The notes: a model not told the origin generated them from the letters alone. Positions 11,597-22,923 are shown, counted from the stretch's first letter. The stretch: 64,000 bases of DNA from Ligustrum vulgare (GCA_963555705.1 OY743187.1:9624133-9688132), one strand, 5' to 3'. A program made the numbers and translations.

Positions 11597-12524
11597 TGTT
11601 GGGATTTTTTGGTCTCAATCAAACCTCGGGGGCAATGATAATAAACAGTGTCGGATTTTAAGCTTCGTAGGCCCTTGGCCCATGATCGAAATATTGCCCA
11701 ATCTCCACAATTAGGCAGCCCACGCGTTAAGAGATTTACTGCCCACGTCGAGGTTTTAATTGGGTCACGACCCTGTTACTCGATGGGTAGGCTTCGGAGA
11801 CGACCCATTTAATTAGGGCTTCCCTAATTAAACCCTAAACCTATATCTACCCACACACACCCCCCCCCCCCCCGTTTGAAAAAGTCAGATCACTCTCTCG
11901 GCGGAAGCTGCGCTGCCTCTTCTCTCTTCATGAGAACCCGATACCCTCTTCCACTTTCTTGGTGTCACTGCTGCCCTCTCCTTCGTGGTTGTTGGCCCGT
12001 GCTCCTGTGCTCCAGTACGGTGGAAAACCGTAACCTGCGTGGCTTTCTCGTTTGGGAAGATTGTGTGTTCGTCCCTTTGTTCGGTTCCTTTGTGGTTCCT
12101 CTGTGCAGCCGTTTCGTAGTTGTTGTGGGAGGCGGTGTTCGGTCCTTGTCTTGGCCGAGTCTTGCATTGGTTACTTGGTGCAGTCCCTTGGCCGAACCTT
12201 ATTGTGGTTCCTCTTGTGCAGCCCCTTGTTTGGTTCCTTGGTTGGGGGTGTGTTTGGCAGTGGATCTTGACCGGTTTGGGGGGTTGTCTTGGAGTGTTCT
12301 CTAGCCGTGTAGTGGTGTTACCATTGTGGGGATTGGGCTAAATTTTGAGCCCTCGTTTTCATCATTTGCAGTCGGCTAAGTTGATGAAAAGGGAGTTTTT
12401 TACTTGCCTTATTATATTGTTTATGTATTGATTCAATCAAGTGCTAATCATATTGTTTTTTCTTCCGCTGTATTATTAACTAATCTCGATTACTTTGTGT
12501 CTTGCGAGGTTGGATTATTTAACA
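11597..12524 (+). repeat. 5' LTR of the gag-only element
   Basis: Starts TGTTGGG and ends TTTAACA, followed at once by the primer-binding site. It differs from its partner at 15130-16074 by a poly-C length change near 11861 and by lacking about 20 bases near 15430, plus scattered substitutions. Cysteine-rich open frames across it (from 11876, for example) occur in both LTRs and have no protein character. Confidence 0.9.
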
Positions 12525-12525
12525 A

Positions 12526-12539
12526 TTGGTATCAGAGCC
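12526..12539 (+). other. Primer-binding site (initiator tRNA-Met type)
   Basis: TTGGTATCAGAGC lies two bases after the LTR. It is the usual plant Copia primer-binding site, complementary to the 3' end of initiator methionine tRNA. Confidence 0.85.
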
Positions 12540-13191
12540 TTGGTGGCGTGATTGGCAGAATTGAATCGACATTGAAACTCATTGAGTTTTCTAGTTCCCT
12601 GATTTAATTTTCATTAACTAAAAATTAGTTTTTGTTTTTGTCATTCGAAATTATTTGGTTCCAATTATATTTTCAAATTATTTGTGATTGAAAATTATTG
12701 TTTAATTGGTGTTTTATCGTTGTTTGTTGGTTAGGCCCTATTTTGGAGGTTCTCGAGCTTGGTGCTGATTTACGCTTCAAAATTGGCTAATTTCAAAACA
12801 TAAAACGATAAATAATTTCGCATCTCTCCATATTACGGACTCAGAAACTCTGGTAAATTGGCTAAAACTCTTAAATTCCAGTAATAGCAGGTCATCGTGT
12901 GGGGTGACCATTAGGCTTGCGGTTTCCTGTTGCCAGTTATAGGAATTATTTGACATTACCTGTGTTTTTCATAGCTGTTTGTCTTGTGATATCTTTTGTG
13001 ACTATTTTGCTTGTTGCACTATTATTAGAACTGTCACCTAGACTCCTGTGTCGAAAATTCCCTTGACCTGAGATCTTTGAGTCTCACGGAATCCTGAGAA
13101 TTTAGAACAGCGTATATTGCGACCTTTAGGATCTTCTGTGTGATTTTCCGTGTGGTGCATATATTGCGTTGTGTGCTTCTTATTTGTTAAG

Positions 13192-14017
13192 ATGACTGCA
13201 CACCGTTTTGAATTGAATATCTTCGATGGTAAAGGTGATTTTTCTATATGACAACAGAAAATGAAAGGTATTTTGGTACAACAAAAGATTTCAAAAGCTG
13301 TTGACAATTCTTTCCCAAATACTGAGACTGCTGATGAAAAAAAGGATTTTGATGAACCGCATACACTTCTATCATTTTGCATCTATCTAACTCTGTTTTG
13401 CGTAAAGTGGGTAAACATGATATCACTAAAGAACTTTGGGAAAAATTGGAAGAGCTTTATGTGTCAAAGTCTACTCCTAATAAGCTTTACTTACTTGAAA
13501 GTTTTTTCAGTTTCAAAATTGATCCCTCTAAAGACTTAGATGACAACTTGGATGTCTTTAATAAACTTGTGCAAGACATTACTAACTGTGGTGAAAAAGT
13601 ACCCGAAGAATATAAAGCTGTTATATTGTTAAATACTATGCCTGACACTTACAAAGAGGTTAAGAATGCTATAAAATATGGGAGGGATACTCTTACACTT
13701 GAAATTGTCATTGATTCCGTGAAAAGTAGGCAGAGGGAGGTGAAAGAGATGTGAGGGGTGGTAGTGGTGAGATCCATATGATGAGAGGTGTGCGTGGTAA
13801 AAACAGAGGTGACTCAAACCATGAGGGTGATAGATGGAAGGGTGGAAGTAGTTTTAAGTCACAGGGTAAGGCGAATGGAAGGAAGTGCTATGGTTGTGGT
13901 AGGTCTGGCCATTATAAAAGAGACTGCCCTGGAGAGAAAAACAAAATAGGAGATGGGGATAGAAATGGGGTCAATATAGTTACTTACTCGGAAGGTGATC
14001 CGAGTGGAGTTTATTGA
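13192..14017 (+). pseudogene. Broken Copia gag with CCHC zinc knuckle
   Basis: The frame opens at 13192 (MTAHRFELNIFDG), hits TGA at 13249-13251 where the family usually has tryptophan, and continues from 13252. It shifts frame near 13370, runs to 13754 as a UBN2-type gag core (for example KELWEKLEELYV and NTMPDTYKEV), and shifts again near 13750. It ends in a basic, glycine-rich tail with the zinc knuckle CYGCGRSGHYKRDC. The product would coat element RNA in virus-like particles. One stop and two frameshifts leave it dead, so any recent movement relied on proteins from other elements. Confidence 0.85.
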
Positions 14018-15129
14018 TGTTCTTATCTCACTAGTAGTTACTACTGAATAATTGTGTGCGTCTGATTGATTTTTTACCATTTTGCATGTGTGTGGTCACT
14101 TTATTCGGTTGCATTCTTTATGTTGCATTTCATTTGCGTTAATTCAACATTTGCATGAATTTGAGTGTGATATGTTATTTTGTGTTTAACATGGTTACAT
14201 GCATGGTGGTTGGGTTTGGTGTGAGGTTTTGATACTTTATGTGTTCTCACAATAGGTGTCAGATGTCGTTCCCTTGGTGGAATGGGTATTCAGTAGTTAT
14301 ATTAGAAGTGAGGGTTAGCTGGTAAGGTTGGACTAGATGCCTAAGAGTGTATTTGGTGACATACTCGGGGATGTGTGTTTTTTGACATGTAGATCACGAG
14401 AGGTGAGGTTGTCAAATGTCTTGTTTTAACTCTGTCTGTGAGGATCTCGATTAGGTGGAGGACGCTCCTATTATCTCTAGGTGAGGTGGAGAGTCGATGT
14501 TTAACTTCTAGTGGTGAGGTTGTGATAGAGGTACATCCATTGTCTTAGGATCTTAGTAGTTTACCAGTTAAGTGTGATTGTTGAGTAGCCTAGTGAGCAT
14601 AGATGGCGGTGAGAGGAGAGCTACATCAGTTTTGGAATGAGGTAATTGTGGTTATATCTTTTCTTGGGGGTCATTTGCATACGTTACTTGTGTTGACCTT
14701 GTTTGATTAACTTGGTGTTAATGTTAAGTTCTTTATGTGAACTTGGTGAAAAGATTTGTGGTTTGCCTTTGATGTGCTCTTATTGCATTTGTGGAGTCAC
14801 CTATAACTTTGTGTTATTAAATTCTCTTGATTGACTCATGTGGAAATGTAATTTGTTTACATTTGTCTTTAGAAAGCATGTGTTGTTTGTCTAAGGATGT
14901 ATTACTTGCTAATGTGATATAAATGCATAGTTTGGCTCGCTATGATTTAGTGTACTCTTGGGTTTTACCTTAGCCCTTTGGTGAGTACTGTTAGCAGGTA
15001 TGGGATATATTTCTAACGTGAAACATTGGAAAAGGTATGTTGAGTTCTAATTCGTTTGGAACTGTTTTATGCAACTAATGAACTAGGTGTTTTGGTGTTG
15101 CAGGTTCGATTGGAACCAAGGTGGAGGTT
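14018..15129 (+). other. Non-coding interior of the gag-only element
   Basis: About 1.1 kb without usable frames separates gag from the 3' LTR. AAGGTGGAGG just before 15130 serves as the polypurine tract. No trace of pol is recognisable. Confidence 0.7.
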
Positions 15130-16074
15130 TGTTGGGATTTTTTGGTCCCAATCAAACCTCGGGGACAATGATAATAAACAGTGTCGGATTTTATGCTTTG
15201 TAGGCCCTCGGTCCATGATCGAAGTATTGCCCAATCTCCACAATTAAGCAGCCCACGCGCTAAGAGATTTACTGCCCACGTCGAGGTTTTAATTGGGTCA
15301 CGACCCTGTTACTCGATGGGTAGGCTTCGGAGATGACCCATTTAATTAGGGCTTCCCTAATTAAACCCTAAACCTATATCTACCCACACCCCCACACCCC
15401 CCGGTTTGAAAAAGTCAGATCACTCTCTCGACATTCCTCTCTTCTCTCTCGACGGAAGCTGCGCTGCCTCTTCTCTCTTCGTGAGAACCCGATACCCTCT
15501 TCCACTTTCTTGGTGTCACTGCTGCCCTCTCCTTCGTGGTTGTTGGCCCGTGCTCCTGTGCTCCAGTGTGGTGGAAAACCATAACCTGCGTGGCTTTCTC
15601 GTTTGGGCAGATTGTGTGTTCGTCCCTTTGTTCGGTTCCTTTGTGGTTCGTCTGTGCAGCCGGTTCGTAGTTGTTGTGGGAGGCGGTGTTCGGTACTTGT
15701 CTTGGCCGAGTCTTGCTGTGGTTACTTGGTGCAGTCCCTTGGCCGAACCTTATTGTGGTTCCTCTTGTGCATCCCTTGTTTGGTTCCTTGGTTGGGGGTG
15801 TGTTTGGCAGTGGGTCTTGACCGGTTTGGGGGGTTGTCTTGGAGTGTTCTCTAGCCATGTAGTGGTGTTACCATTGTGGGGATTGAGCTTGATTTTGAGC
15901 CCTTGTTTTCATCCTCTGCAGTTGGCTAAGTTGATGAAAAGGGAGTTTTTCACTTGCCTTATTATATTGTTTATGTATTGATTCAATCAAGTGCTAATCA
16001 TATTGTTTTTTCTTCCGCTGTATTATTAACTAATCTCAATTACTTTGTGTCTTGCGATGTTGGATTATTTAACA
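15130..16074 (+). repeat. 3' LTR of the gag-only element
   Basis: Direct repeat of 11597-12524 with the same ends. An extra stretch of about 20 bases near 15430 (ACATTCCTCTCTTCTCTC) explains most of the length difference. Confidence 0.9.
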
Positions 16075-16079
16075 GCTTC

Positions 16080-16360
16080 TAATGTGAAGGTCTTGTTTGT
16101 ATGCAGATCATGGTTACAGAAATAGGTGCTGGACATCTTACAAGACAAGCTTTCTTTCAGGGTGTATTATTCTATTGCCAAAGAAATTAGATGAAATCTA
16201 CATTTTGGATATTGTATATTGAATTGTACTAAATATTTTTGTTTACCGAAATCGTGTAAAACATGATTTTATTTGAATTTAATGTGTATAGTTTTGTTAC
16301 ATAATTATTATATGTTTGTCGGTAATTGTATAAATAATTATTTTTTTAAAAATAAAAAAT
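16080..16360. other. CACTA interior, right part
   Basis: Resumes the CACTA element after the LTR insertion. TATGCAG at about 16100 followed by a short open stretch could be an exon of a captured or element gene, but I do not recognise it. Confidence 0.35.
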
Positions 16361-16512
16361 CCATTTACGACGTGCGGACGCACGCCGTAAATGACCATGA
16401 GTATTTACAGCGCGCGTATTCGCACGCCATAAATATTTATGGCATGACCTTTTACGGCGTGTACCTGCACGCCGTAAACACAGTTTTACGGAATGCAATG
16501 CACGGTAAAATG
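16361..16512. repeat. Right subterminal hairpin array of the CACTA element
   Basis: Four to five copies of the same ACGGCGTGC / GCACGCCGT motif as at the left end, some degenerate (TTTACGACGTGCGG, TTTACAGCGCGCG). Their presence at both ends ties the two termini to one element. Confidence 0.8.
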
Positions 16513-16532
16513 TGAACTTTGGTGTAGTGAAT

Positions 16533-17655
16533 TTGAGTAGACGCTTTAATTTTTAAAATTTTGGATGTAATTTTAAGTATTATATTAATTAATATATTAT
16601 ATTCTAATAATATTCATTAAAGGACAGAGTAATTTTCCTTTTTTTAATACTAAATAAATAAAAAGTGTAATAATGTGAGAATAATAATAATATGAAATTT
16701 CATTACAACATTGTAAAATGTTGATAGTAAGTTAATTTAATACCAAATAAATGAAATAGTATAATAATATGTAATTACGTTATAACAGTATAATTCTTAA
16801 AAATAAATAAATTAATGTAATAAATTATTTATTGTTATTAAATAGGGGCAATGATATATTATGTATATAACTAAATATATAGGGGTAAAATAGTTATTCA
16901 AAAGATTCTCATTCATCCATCATTTTTAAAGATGTAGATAGATTGATAGATGTAGATTTCATCTATGCAAAATGGACGAATAAGATTAGAATGTCGATTA
17001 GAAAATCTTGATAACTTTATATATTTTATTTTTAATGACATAGTTCGAATATTTTTGTTTATTTTTTTTATTTTTTTGATGATCGAGTAAGAGGTTATGC
17101 TAATTTTTTATTTTTTAATTTATTTTTTTAACTTCTGCCTCAAGTTTATATTCAACTTGCACGACAAAAAATAATAAATAAATTACTGAAAAGGAGTTCA
17201 ACAAATCTACCAAAATCTACTGAAATTCACTAAAATTCATAGAATAAAATTTCATTCGAACACGAGAGTTTCTATGGAATTATATTAAAAATTCATGTGA
17301 ATTCATAAATCTAAAAAATATCAGTAATCCCATGTTGGGTCCCATCCAAAATCTGAGCTAAATCAAATAAGCTCGACAAATTTTTGATATCTTTGCTTAA
17401 AATGCTTTCATCGACTTTGATACATAGAGAATGTCCTTTCACATCCAAGTCTTTCATTTAAAATAGGGGTGTTTTCTTCAACGGTTTGTTTACTTATCAA
17501 ACCAGTACTATCACGCCATCCACGATAAAGCGACATCAATCAAACAACAAAGAGCTCTCTTCGACACTCCAAGAATTATACCTATTTCTACCTTCTCCTT
17601 GCGAATCACCCATTTGTAATAATATCATTATATCACTAGCAAAGAGAAATACAAA
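16533..17655. other. AT-rich spacer between CACTA and Tat element A
   Basis: No gene. About 17190-17330 is a short AT-rich repeat (CCAAAATCTACTGAAATTCACTAAAATTC) with a relative in the same orientation at about 41650-41790, beyond the other end of element A. The target site of element A is next to 17656. Confidence 0.5.
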
Positions 17656-18264
17656 TGTTGAATCCAGGCCCAAAGAAAGGTACAGTAATCCACTAGCAAG
17701 AGCCCAATAGAGGCCCAATGGACCTTGACCCACGGATAAAGGCCTAAAAGTATCACCTGGGACGAATGCCGAGGTGGTACGTCAAGCAAACCTCTTTAGC
17801 CGACCTGGTTAACGCCTAGCCGATGTGCTTTATACTCAGTCGGGGCGCTTTACGGCGTTGACCAGAAGAGAGATGGAGTCAGTGATGGGACACTGCCTTT
17901 ACCAAGACGTGACAGGCGCCCATCCCCTACGAAATGTAGCAATGATTACGGTTGAAAAGCAAGGTTGTCACCTCCATGAGCTAAGGTGATGACAAGTGTA
18001 AAGTATGCTACGTGTCGTGATCCGAGACAAGAAGTTCCTCTATAAATGAAGTACAATTGTCTCCAAGTTGGGGGTTAGCAATTTCTCACTCTTAACGATA
18101 TACTTCTCTCACTCCCTTTTCTCTCTTTTACACACTTATATTTCCCGCACCTCGGCCCCCTTTGCAAGCTGATTGTTTGTCCTAGTGCGCAGGAGATCCC
18201 CGTATTCAAGAGGGAGGAGCTGAGACGTGTTGGTCCAAGGTCCAGCTGGATTTTGTGGTCAACT
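17656..18264 (+). repeat. 5' LTR of element A
   Basis: 609 bp, matching 39955-40563 at the same length with scattered substitutions. It contains a TATA-like CTATAAATGAAG near 18040 and a CT-rich stretch where transcription could start. The frame on the minus strand from 18971 that covers the LTR edge is a product of tandem repeats, not a gene. Confidence 0.9.
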
Positions 18265-18267
18265 TTT

Positions 18268-18284
18268 TGGCGCCGTCTGTGGGA
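18268..18284 (+). other. Primer-binding region of element A
   Basis: TGGCGCCGTCTGTGGGA follows the LTR by a few bases. This is a common leader motif of Tat-lineage Gypsy elements. I do not assign the tRNA. Confidence 0.65.
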
Positions 18285-18384
18285 AGCCATACTGCTAACC
18301 ACGAAAACACATGGTAAAAAGTCCCACATAGAAAGGTAGTCCTGAAAAAGGACGAATAACCTCTTACGAAAGAGCGGATAACTG

Positions 18385-18760
18385 CAAAGAGCTTTGAAAG
18401 ATAAATTGGTTGGCCTTGAAAAAGGCAAGAGCTTTGAAAGATAAGATGGTTGGCCTTGAAAAAGGCAAGAGCTTTGAAAGATAAGCTGGTTGGCCTTGAA
18501 AAAGGTAAAAGTTTTGAAAGATAAGCTGGTTGGCCTTGAAAAAGCAAGAGCTTTGAAAGATAAGCTGGTTGGCCTTGAAAAAGGCAAGAGCTTTGAAAGA
18601 TAAGCTGGTTGGCCTTGAAAAATGTAAGAGCTTTGAAAGATAAGCTGGTTAGCCTTGAAAAAGGCTAAAAAAACTTTGAAAGATAAGTTTGCTAACCTTG
18701 AAAAAGGTAAAGAACTTTGAAACATAAGTTGGGTAACCTTGAAAAAATGTGAAGAACCTC
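18385..18760 (+). repeat. 40 bp tandem repeat in the leader of element A
   Basis: About eight copies of a 40 bp unit built on GAGCTTTGAAAGATAAGCTG and GTTGGCCTTGAAAAAGGCAA, starting at 18389, 18429, 18469, 18509, 18548, 18588 and 18628, then degrading. A related GAAAAAGG-rich stretch follows to about 18930 and resumes beyond element B at 30858-31030. Because 40 is not a multiple of three, frames across it rotate and are not coding. Confidence 0.9.
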
Positions 18761-18955
18761 TTGAAAAAGAGTGAAGAACCGCACAAAACCTTGAAAAAAG
18801 GTGAAGAACCTCTTGAAAAAGAGAGGAGAAATACCAAAAAATAAAATAAAAATAATAATAATAAAAAAAACCTTGAAAAAGGAAGGAAACCTTTTGAGAA
18901 AGATTGGTAACAAATGCCTTGAAGAAAGACCTCCCCGAAAGAAGGACCCCTCTTA

Positions 18956-19350
18956 TTGTCCTAAGTGGCATGGCTCAAGAAGCCCTCACGTTGCCTAAGT
19001 GGCATGGGTCCTCTTATTGCCTAAGTGGCATGGATCCTCTTATTGCCTAAGTGGCATGGGTCCTCACATTGCCTAAGTGGCATGGCTCCTCACATTGCCT
19101 AAGTGGCATGGATCCTCTTATTTCCTAAGTGGCATGGATCTTCTTATTGCCTAAGTGGCATGGGTCCTCACATTGCCTAAGTGGCATGGCTCCTCTTATT
19201 GCCTAAGTGGCATGGATCCTTTTATTGCCCTAAGTGGCATGGCTCAAAAAGCCCTCACATTGCCTAGGTGGCATGGCTCGTCTTATTGCCTAGGTAGCAT
19301 GGCCGAAAGGGCATGTCTCAAGAAACCCTTCTTATTGCCTAAGCAACATG
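18956..19350 (+). repeat. 26 bp minisatellite in the leader of element A
   Basis: About twelve copies of a unit like CCTAAGTGGCATGGATCCTC plus TTATTG or ACATTG. Two units are lengthened by an inserted AAGAAGCC-type segment. The variation is mostly GGATCC, GGGTCC or GGCTCC at one spot. No coding role is visible. Confidence 0.9.
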
Positions 19351-19525
19351 CCTAAGCTAAGTAGCTTAGTGGTTACCAGGGAGGCCTTTGGAATTCATAT
19401 ATTCCAAAGGTCCAAGGTTCGAAACCCCCTGGGGACATGTCCACCTCGCGTGGAACAAATCCACACCATGCGGTGGACAATCCGTGTGTTGGCCGAGCTG
19501 TAAGAACCCCAGAGGCTGGTGGCGT
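19350..19525 (+). mobile_element. tRNA-derived SINE
   Basis: An RNA polymerase III A box (TAGCTTAGTGG, 19362-19372) and a perfect B box (GGTTCGAAACC, 19416-19426) are 54 bases apart, near the start of a unit of about 176 bp. CAACAT at 19344-19349 and 19526-19531 may be its target duplication. There is no poly(A) tail, so the 3' end is uncertain. It sits between the minisatellite and element B. Confidence 0.65.
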
Positions 19526-19537
19526 CAACATAAAAAC

Positions 19538-20215
19538 TGTTGACGTCTCTTTTTGTCAACAAATAAAAGTAGTAGGATCTTTCAAATTGACAAACGAATT
19601 GTATATTTTTGTTTAATTTGTCTAAGTATACAGCTCTCAAGCAGGATTATATACGTTGTAATAAAGTTTGAAATATTGCAAGAGGTGAGCAAAGCAACAG
19701 ATCGAAAGCGAACTGAGGTTAAAGTTACATAAATTTACGTCCAGTTCGATACCGATCTGACAGCCAGGTCGAATCCACGAAACCAAATGACAAGAGTTTT
19801 GAGGGTTTTTCTTTATATCACATGCCCCTTAATGAGCATTTACCACTTCTATTTATAGTAGTTGAAGAGTTAAAATATAATCATTACAACATATCACTTC
19901 TGCAGTATGTGACTGACAATGACTACTGCAATTGCTGACAACATGTCACAGATAATTATACTGATATTTCACAAACAATCATAATTACTGACACATAATG
20001 CAGTTGATTTGATGTATCAGCAGCGCCGCCAATCTCACTATGCTCGGAATTCACCTCGGAACCTTATCAGCTCGGTCAATGCGAATCACCTCTCCCTCAA
20101 AGTTGAGGTCGGCTCCAAATTCACCTCGGCGCCAAATCACCCCGGTCAAAATAAACTAGTTGCCATCTTAAGTTGAGGTCAACATATTGAATCCACGTCA
20201 GCACGATAAACAACA
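19538..20215 (-). repeat. 3' LTR of element B
   Basis: 678 bp. It matches 30110-30857 apart from a 70 bp segment present once here and twice there. In element orientation it begins TGTTGTTTATCG and ends GTCAACA. Confidence 0.9.
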
Positions 20216-20235
20216 ATTGTCCCCTCAAGATCGGT
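20216..20235 (-). other. Polypurine tract of element B
   Basis: On the minus strand this reads GATCTTGAGGGGACAAT and abuts the LTR start. That fits the plus-strand primer of reverse transcription. Confidence 0.7.
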
Positions 20236-20438
20236 CCAACAAAAACTTTGTGGACGGATCTCGAAATCCCAGTAGAACAAACTTCCAATTGACGTCGCAT
20301 TTAATTTTTATAGGATTCAAATTTCCAGGTGTCGTTGTGTGAATGGTGTGTCAGTTCTCGGATCAAGTGTCGCCGCCTCCATGATGACAACGCGTCTTGT
20401 CATTATGACTAATAAATGGCCTCTCTCTCTTCTCCACT

Positions 20439-20446
20439 TATAAATA
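20439..20446 (+). promoter_or_regulatory. TATA box of the antisense gene of element B
   Basis: TATAAATA followed by GGGGC lies 233 bases upstream of the antisense-gene ATG and outside the LTR. A CT tract (CCTCTCTCTCTTCTCC) is just upstream. It points away from the LTR and toward the antisense gene, which suggests a promoter of its own. Position and sequence only; no transcript evidence. Confidence 0.55.
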
Positions 20447-20672
20447 GGGGCATTCTTCTCGTAAGAAACCTATTGATTCTCCGAAATTCTCTCTACCAAT
20501 ATCAGCTCGCTTACTTAGACGACTTGTAATTAACCTCGTTATCATATCAGATCTTCTATTTCTTTCGTCAGGTGAGGTTGCTTTGACGTTTCTTCTCTGT
20601 TTTCTCTTGTTTTGAAATTCCTTCCTCCCCTTTTTTTCTAACTGTCCAGTTCGTTGTAATTACTATATAAGG

Positions 20673-22923
20673 ATGAGCAATAGTATTAGTTTTGAGGAAA
20701 GTGGGGTGAGGTCGGAAAATAGGGGCAAGGAGGCCGAATTGTCTGTGTCTTGGGAGGAAAGTCAGGAAACCCAGTGCCTTTTTCAAAGCGAGGGGGGTGA
20801 TGATGAAATCCCGCAGCCCATACCTTTAGCAATTGTACCCGAATCCTGTTCTCTCCTGGCCAGTTCATTTCGATGCCCTTCTACCGCCACATTCCGGCGA
20901 CCTGAACCTTGCACTAGTTATAGTTCGGATTTTGCTTGCAAGCATTTCCGATCTGAAGCCACTGAAAACGAATTACAAATTTGGAAAAATAAATATAGAA
21001 TCCCAGGATACGTACATTTTTTCCTTCCCGAAAGTTACGAACGAGCTGACCAGCCACCCAAAGGTTGCGTAGCAACTAATTTCCAAATTCTGGAGGCAGG
21101 CCTCAGGTTTCCCCTTCCGTTCATTATAACTGACTTTCTCCGATCATGGGGTGTCGCCCCCACCCAAATTCACCCTAATGGTTGGAGGTACATCCTTGGG
21201 TTCATATCCCTTTACCCTCAATGGAGGAATTTAATTTTGCATATCAGTTTCGAGCTGATGGCAAAAAAACGGGGTGGTTTTATGCGATGCAGAGGTCAGT
21301 ATTCGGTGGTCGAAGATTGCTGATTGATTTGCCCGAATCAGTCCGCTCTTGGAAAGAAAAATGGTTCTTCATTGGGGGAAATTGGATGAGCCCCTATCGT
21401 AGTGATGGAATCAGTTCGGCCATTCTCGTTCTCTATAGGGATAAATTCAGTAAGTCTTTATATCTGGGATATTTTCGAGCTGAATTGTTCTAATATTAAT
21501 CATCTCGTTTTTTGCAGAGGTGAGAGAGGCAGATTTGGACCCTGAAGCCATTGAAAGGATTATCCAACTAACCGACCAACCTGATCACTTCAGATCGGTA
21601 AAAGAGCTTCTGACTGAAGAACGATTGTTTGAATCAACTCTTACTTTTGTTGATCCATCTGATTATTACCCTCCACTTCCAAAATGTAAATTTCAGATCA
21701 TTTCCACTACAATTTTTTAACGCCCTGTATTCTTGATGTGTATACTAAGAACATTTACTTCTGTGTAACTTTTTATGTCAGCCCTCAAAAGTAGAAAGAA
21801 AATGGAGTCAATGAAGGCCAAAAAGCTTGCAAACGCCAAGGCCGAGGCTCGCAAGAGGGCAGCCCAGAAACAGACTTCAAGGGCCTCACCTCCTCCCAAA
21901 GAGCGTCCGATTGACCCACCTCTTCCAAAGAAATCCAAACGGGCTGAGGTCGTCAAAGAAAAAACTGACATTCCAATCCCACCACCTCAAACTTCTGGGG
22001 ACCAAGCTGGGTCTTCTCAATCTGCCCTGCAGGGGGGCTCGTATCTGGGAGTGCATCCTGTAAGAGCTGAACTGGCAAGCTCTTTAAAAGGGTCTCGCCC
22101 CAAAATTTACAGGGAGTTTGTGTCAGCAACCAACTTAACTCCAATGGGCTTACTGAAGGTTCCCATGCAGACCAAGGTGGCTATGGACGTTCCGGCCAAG
22201 ACCTGGACACCTCGTCAAGAGAAGTTCAGCGAAGATATGCCCTTGAACGACCTTTTAGTGACCGAAACTGCACACGTCGGTCAAGCTTTGAATTATCCTT
22301 GCCGAGCTCAATCCAGATTAAGCGAGGCGGCCTCAGACACCAGAAAGTTCAAGAGGCTTGCCGAAAACGCCAGGAACATGTTCGAGGCGGAAGTGAAAGC
22401 CAGGCACGAGGCAGAGGCCAAACTGAAGGAGGCCCTTGACGAGGTGGCCAAACTTAAGGAGACAAACCTTGATCTATCCAAGTTTAAGGATGAAGTGCTC
22501 CCCCTAAGGGAGGAGGTGGCCTCTCTGAAGGGTAATGTGGCCCAACTGCAGGTCGCAAAAGAAAAACTTTTAAAGGAATTGGACGAGGCCAATAATATTG
22601 AGGCCAATCTGAAGAAGGAAAAAAATGAACTCGAGGCCGCTGTCCAAGGTTCATACAAGGAGGCCGTGAAAAAATTCAAAGATTCAGTGGAATATGAACA
22701 CGATGTGGACGAGACCTACTATCTCACATTCAAAGAGATAGTAGAGGAGTTGGAACAAAAACGACCTGAGGTAGACATTAGTTTCTTAAAAGAGAAACTC
22801 GAACTGGTCTACAAAAAGTATTTGGAGCTGATGCCTGAAGAGGTCGATGAAGAACCCTTACTCTCTCCACTCACTGAATCTCAAATCAATCTGCAAGAAA
22901 AGGTTGTCAATGTTGAAGAATAG
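20673..22923 (+). pseudogene. Spliced antisense gene of element B (putative gypsy-type transposon protein)
   Basis: Three exons are visible: 20673-21449, 21518-21685 and 21782-22923, with GTAAGT/GCAG and GTAAAT/CAG splice sites, both introns in phase 1. Exon 1 has a globular region with LRSWGVAPTQIHPNGWRYI and, later, WKEKWFFIGGNW, like the Pfam group named putative gypsy type transposon (Transposase_28). Exon 2 is a short acidic segment. Exon 3 encodes a basic, Pro-rich linker and a long coiled coil (about 22310-22660). A one-base shift near 21220 breaks exon 1, otherwise it is open for about 694 codons. It runs opposite to the element's pol, between integrase and 3' LTR, like the antisense ORFs described in Tat elements. 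Its function is unknown; element A has the homologue. Confidence 0.75.

Larger units (their letters stand above)
11597..16074 (+). mobile_element. Gag-only Copia-type LTR retrotransposon (TR-GAG-like)
   Basis: Two direct repeats of 928 and 945 bp, each opening TGTTGGGATTTTTTGG and ending TTTAACA, bound a 2605 bp interior. The five bases GCTTC flank both outer ends (11592-11596 and 16075-16079), so the insertion is intact. The interior has a primer-binding site, a broken gag and no protease, integrase or reverse transcriptase. This fits the non-autonomous TR-GAG class. It lies wholly inside the CACTA element and is younger than it. Confidence 0.9.
9522..16529. mobile_element. Non-autonomous CACTA (En/Spm) DNA transposon
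   Basis: The left end is CACTACAACAAAATGA and the right end is AACTTTGGTGTAGTG, the diagnostic inverted CACTA termini. The three bases AAT flank both ends (9519-9521 and 16530-16532), as expected of the 3 bp target duplication of this superfamily. Total length is 7008 bp, of which 4478 bp is a later LTR-element insertion. Subterminal arrays of an ACGGCGTGC motif lie at both ends. I find no TNP2-type transposase, so it would need a partner to move. It carries an NTF2 gene fragment. Confidence 0.9.

Noticed and set aside
11876..12341. Cysteine-rich, hydrophobic open frames in the LTR, repeated at 15406-15981
   Set aside because: Both lie wholly in the two LTR copies, overlap in several frames and show no domain, only GT-rich composition.
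18075..18971. 298-residue minus-strand frame with Phe-rich repeats
   Set aside because: It is produced by the 40 bp tandem repeat and AT-rich leader; the repeat rotates frames and the product is low-complexity.
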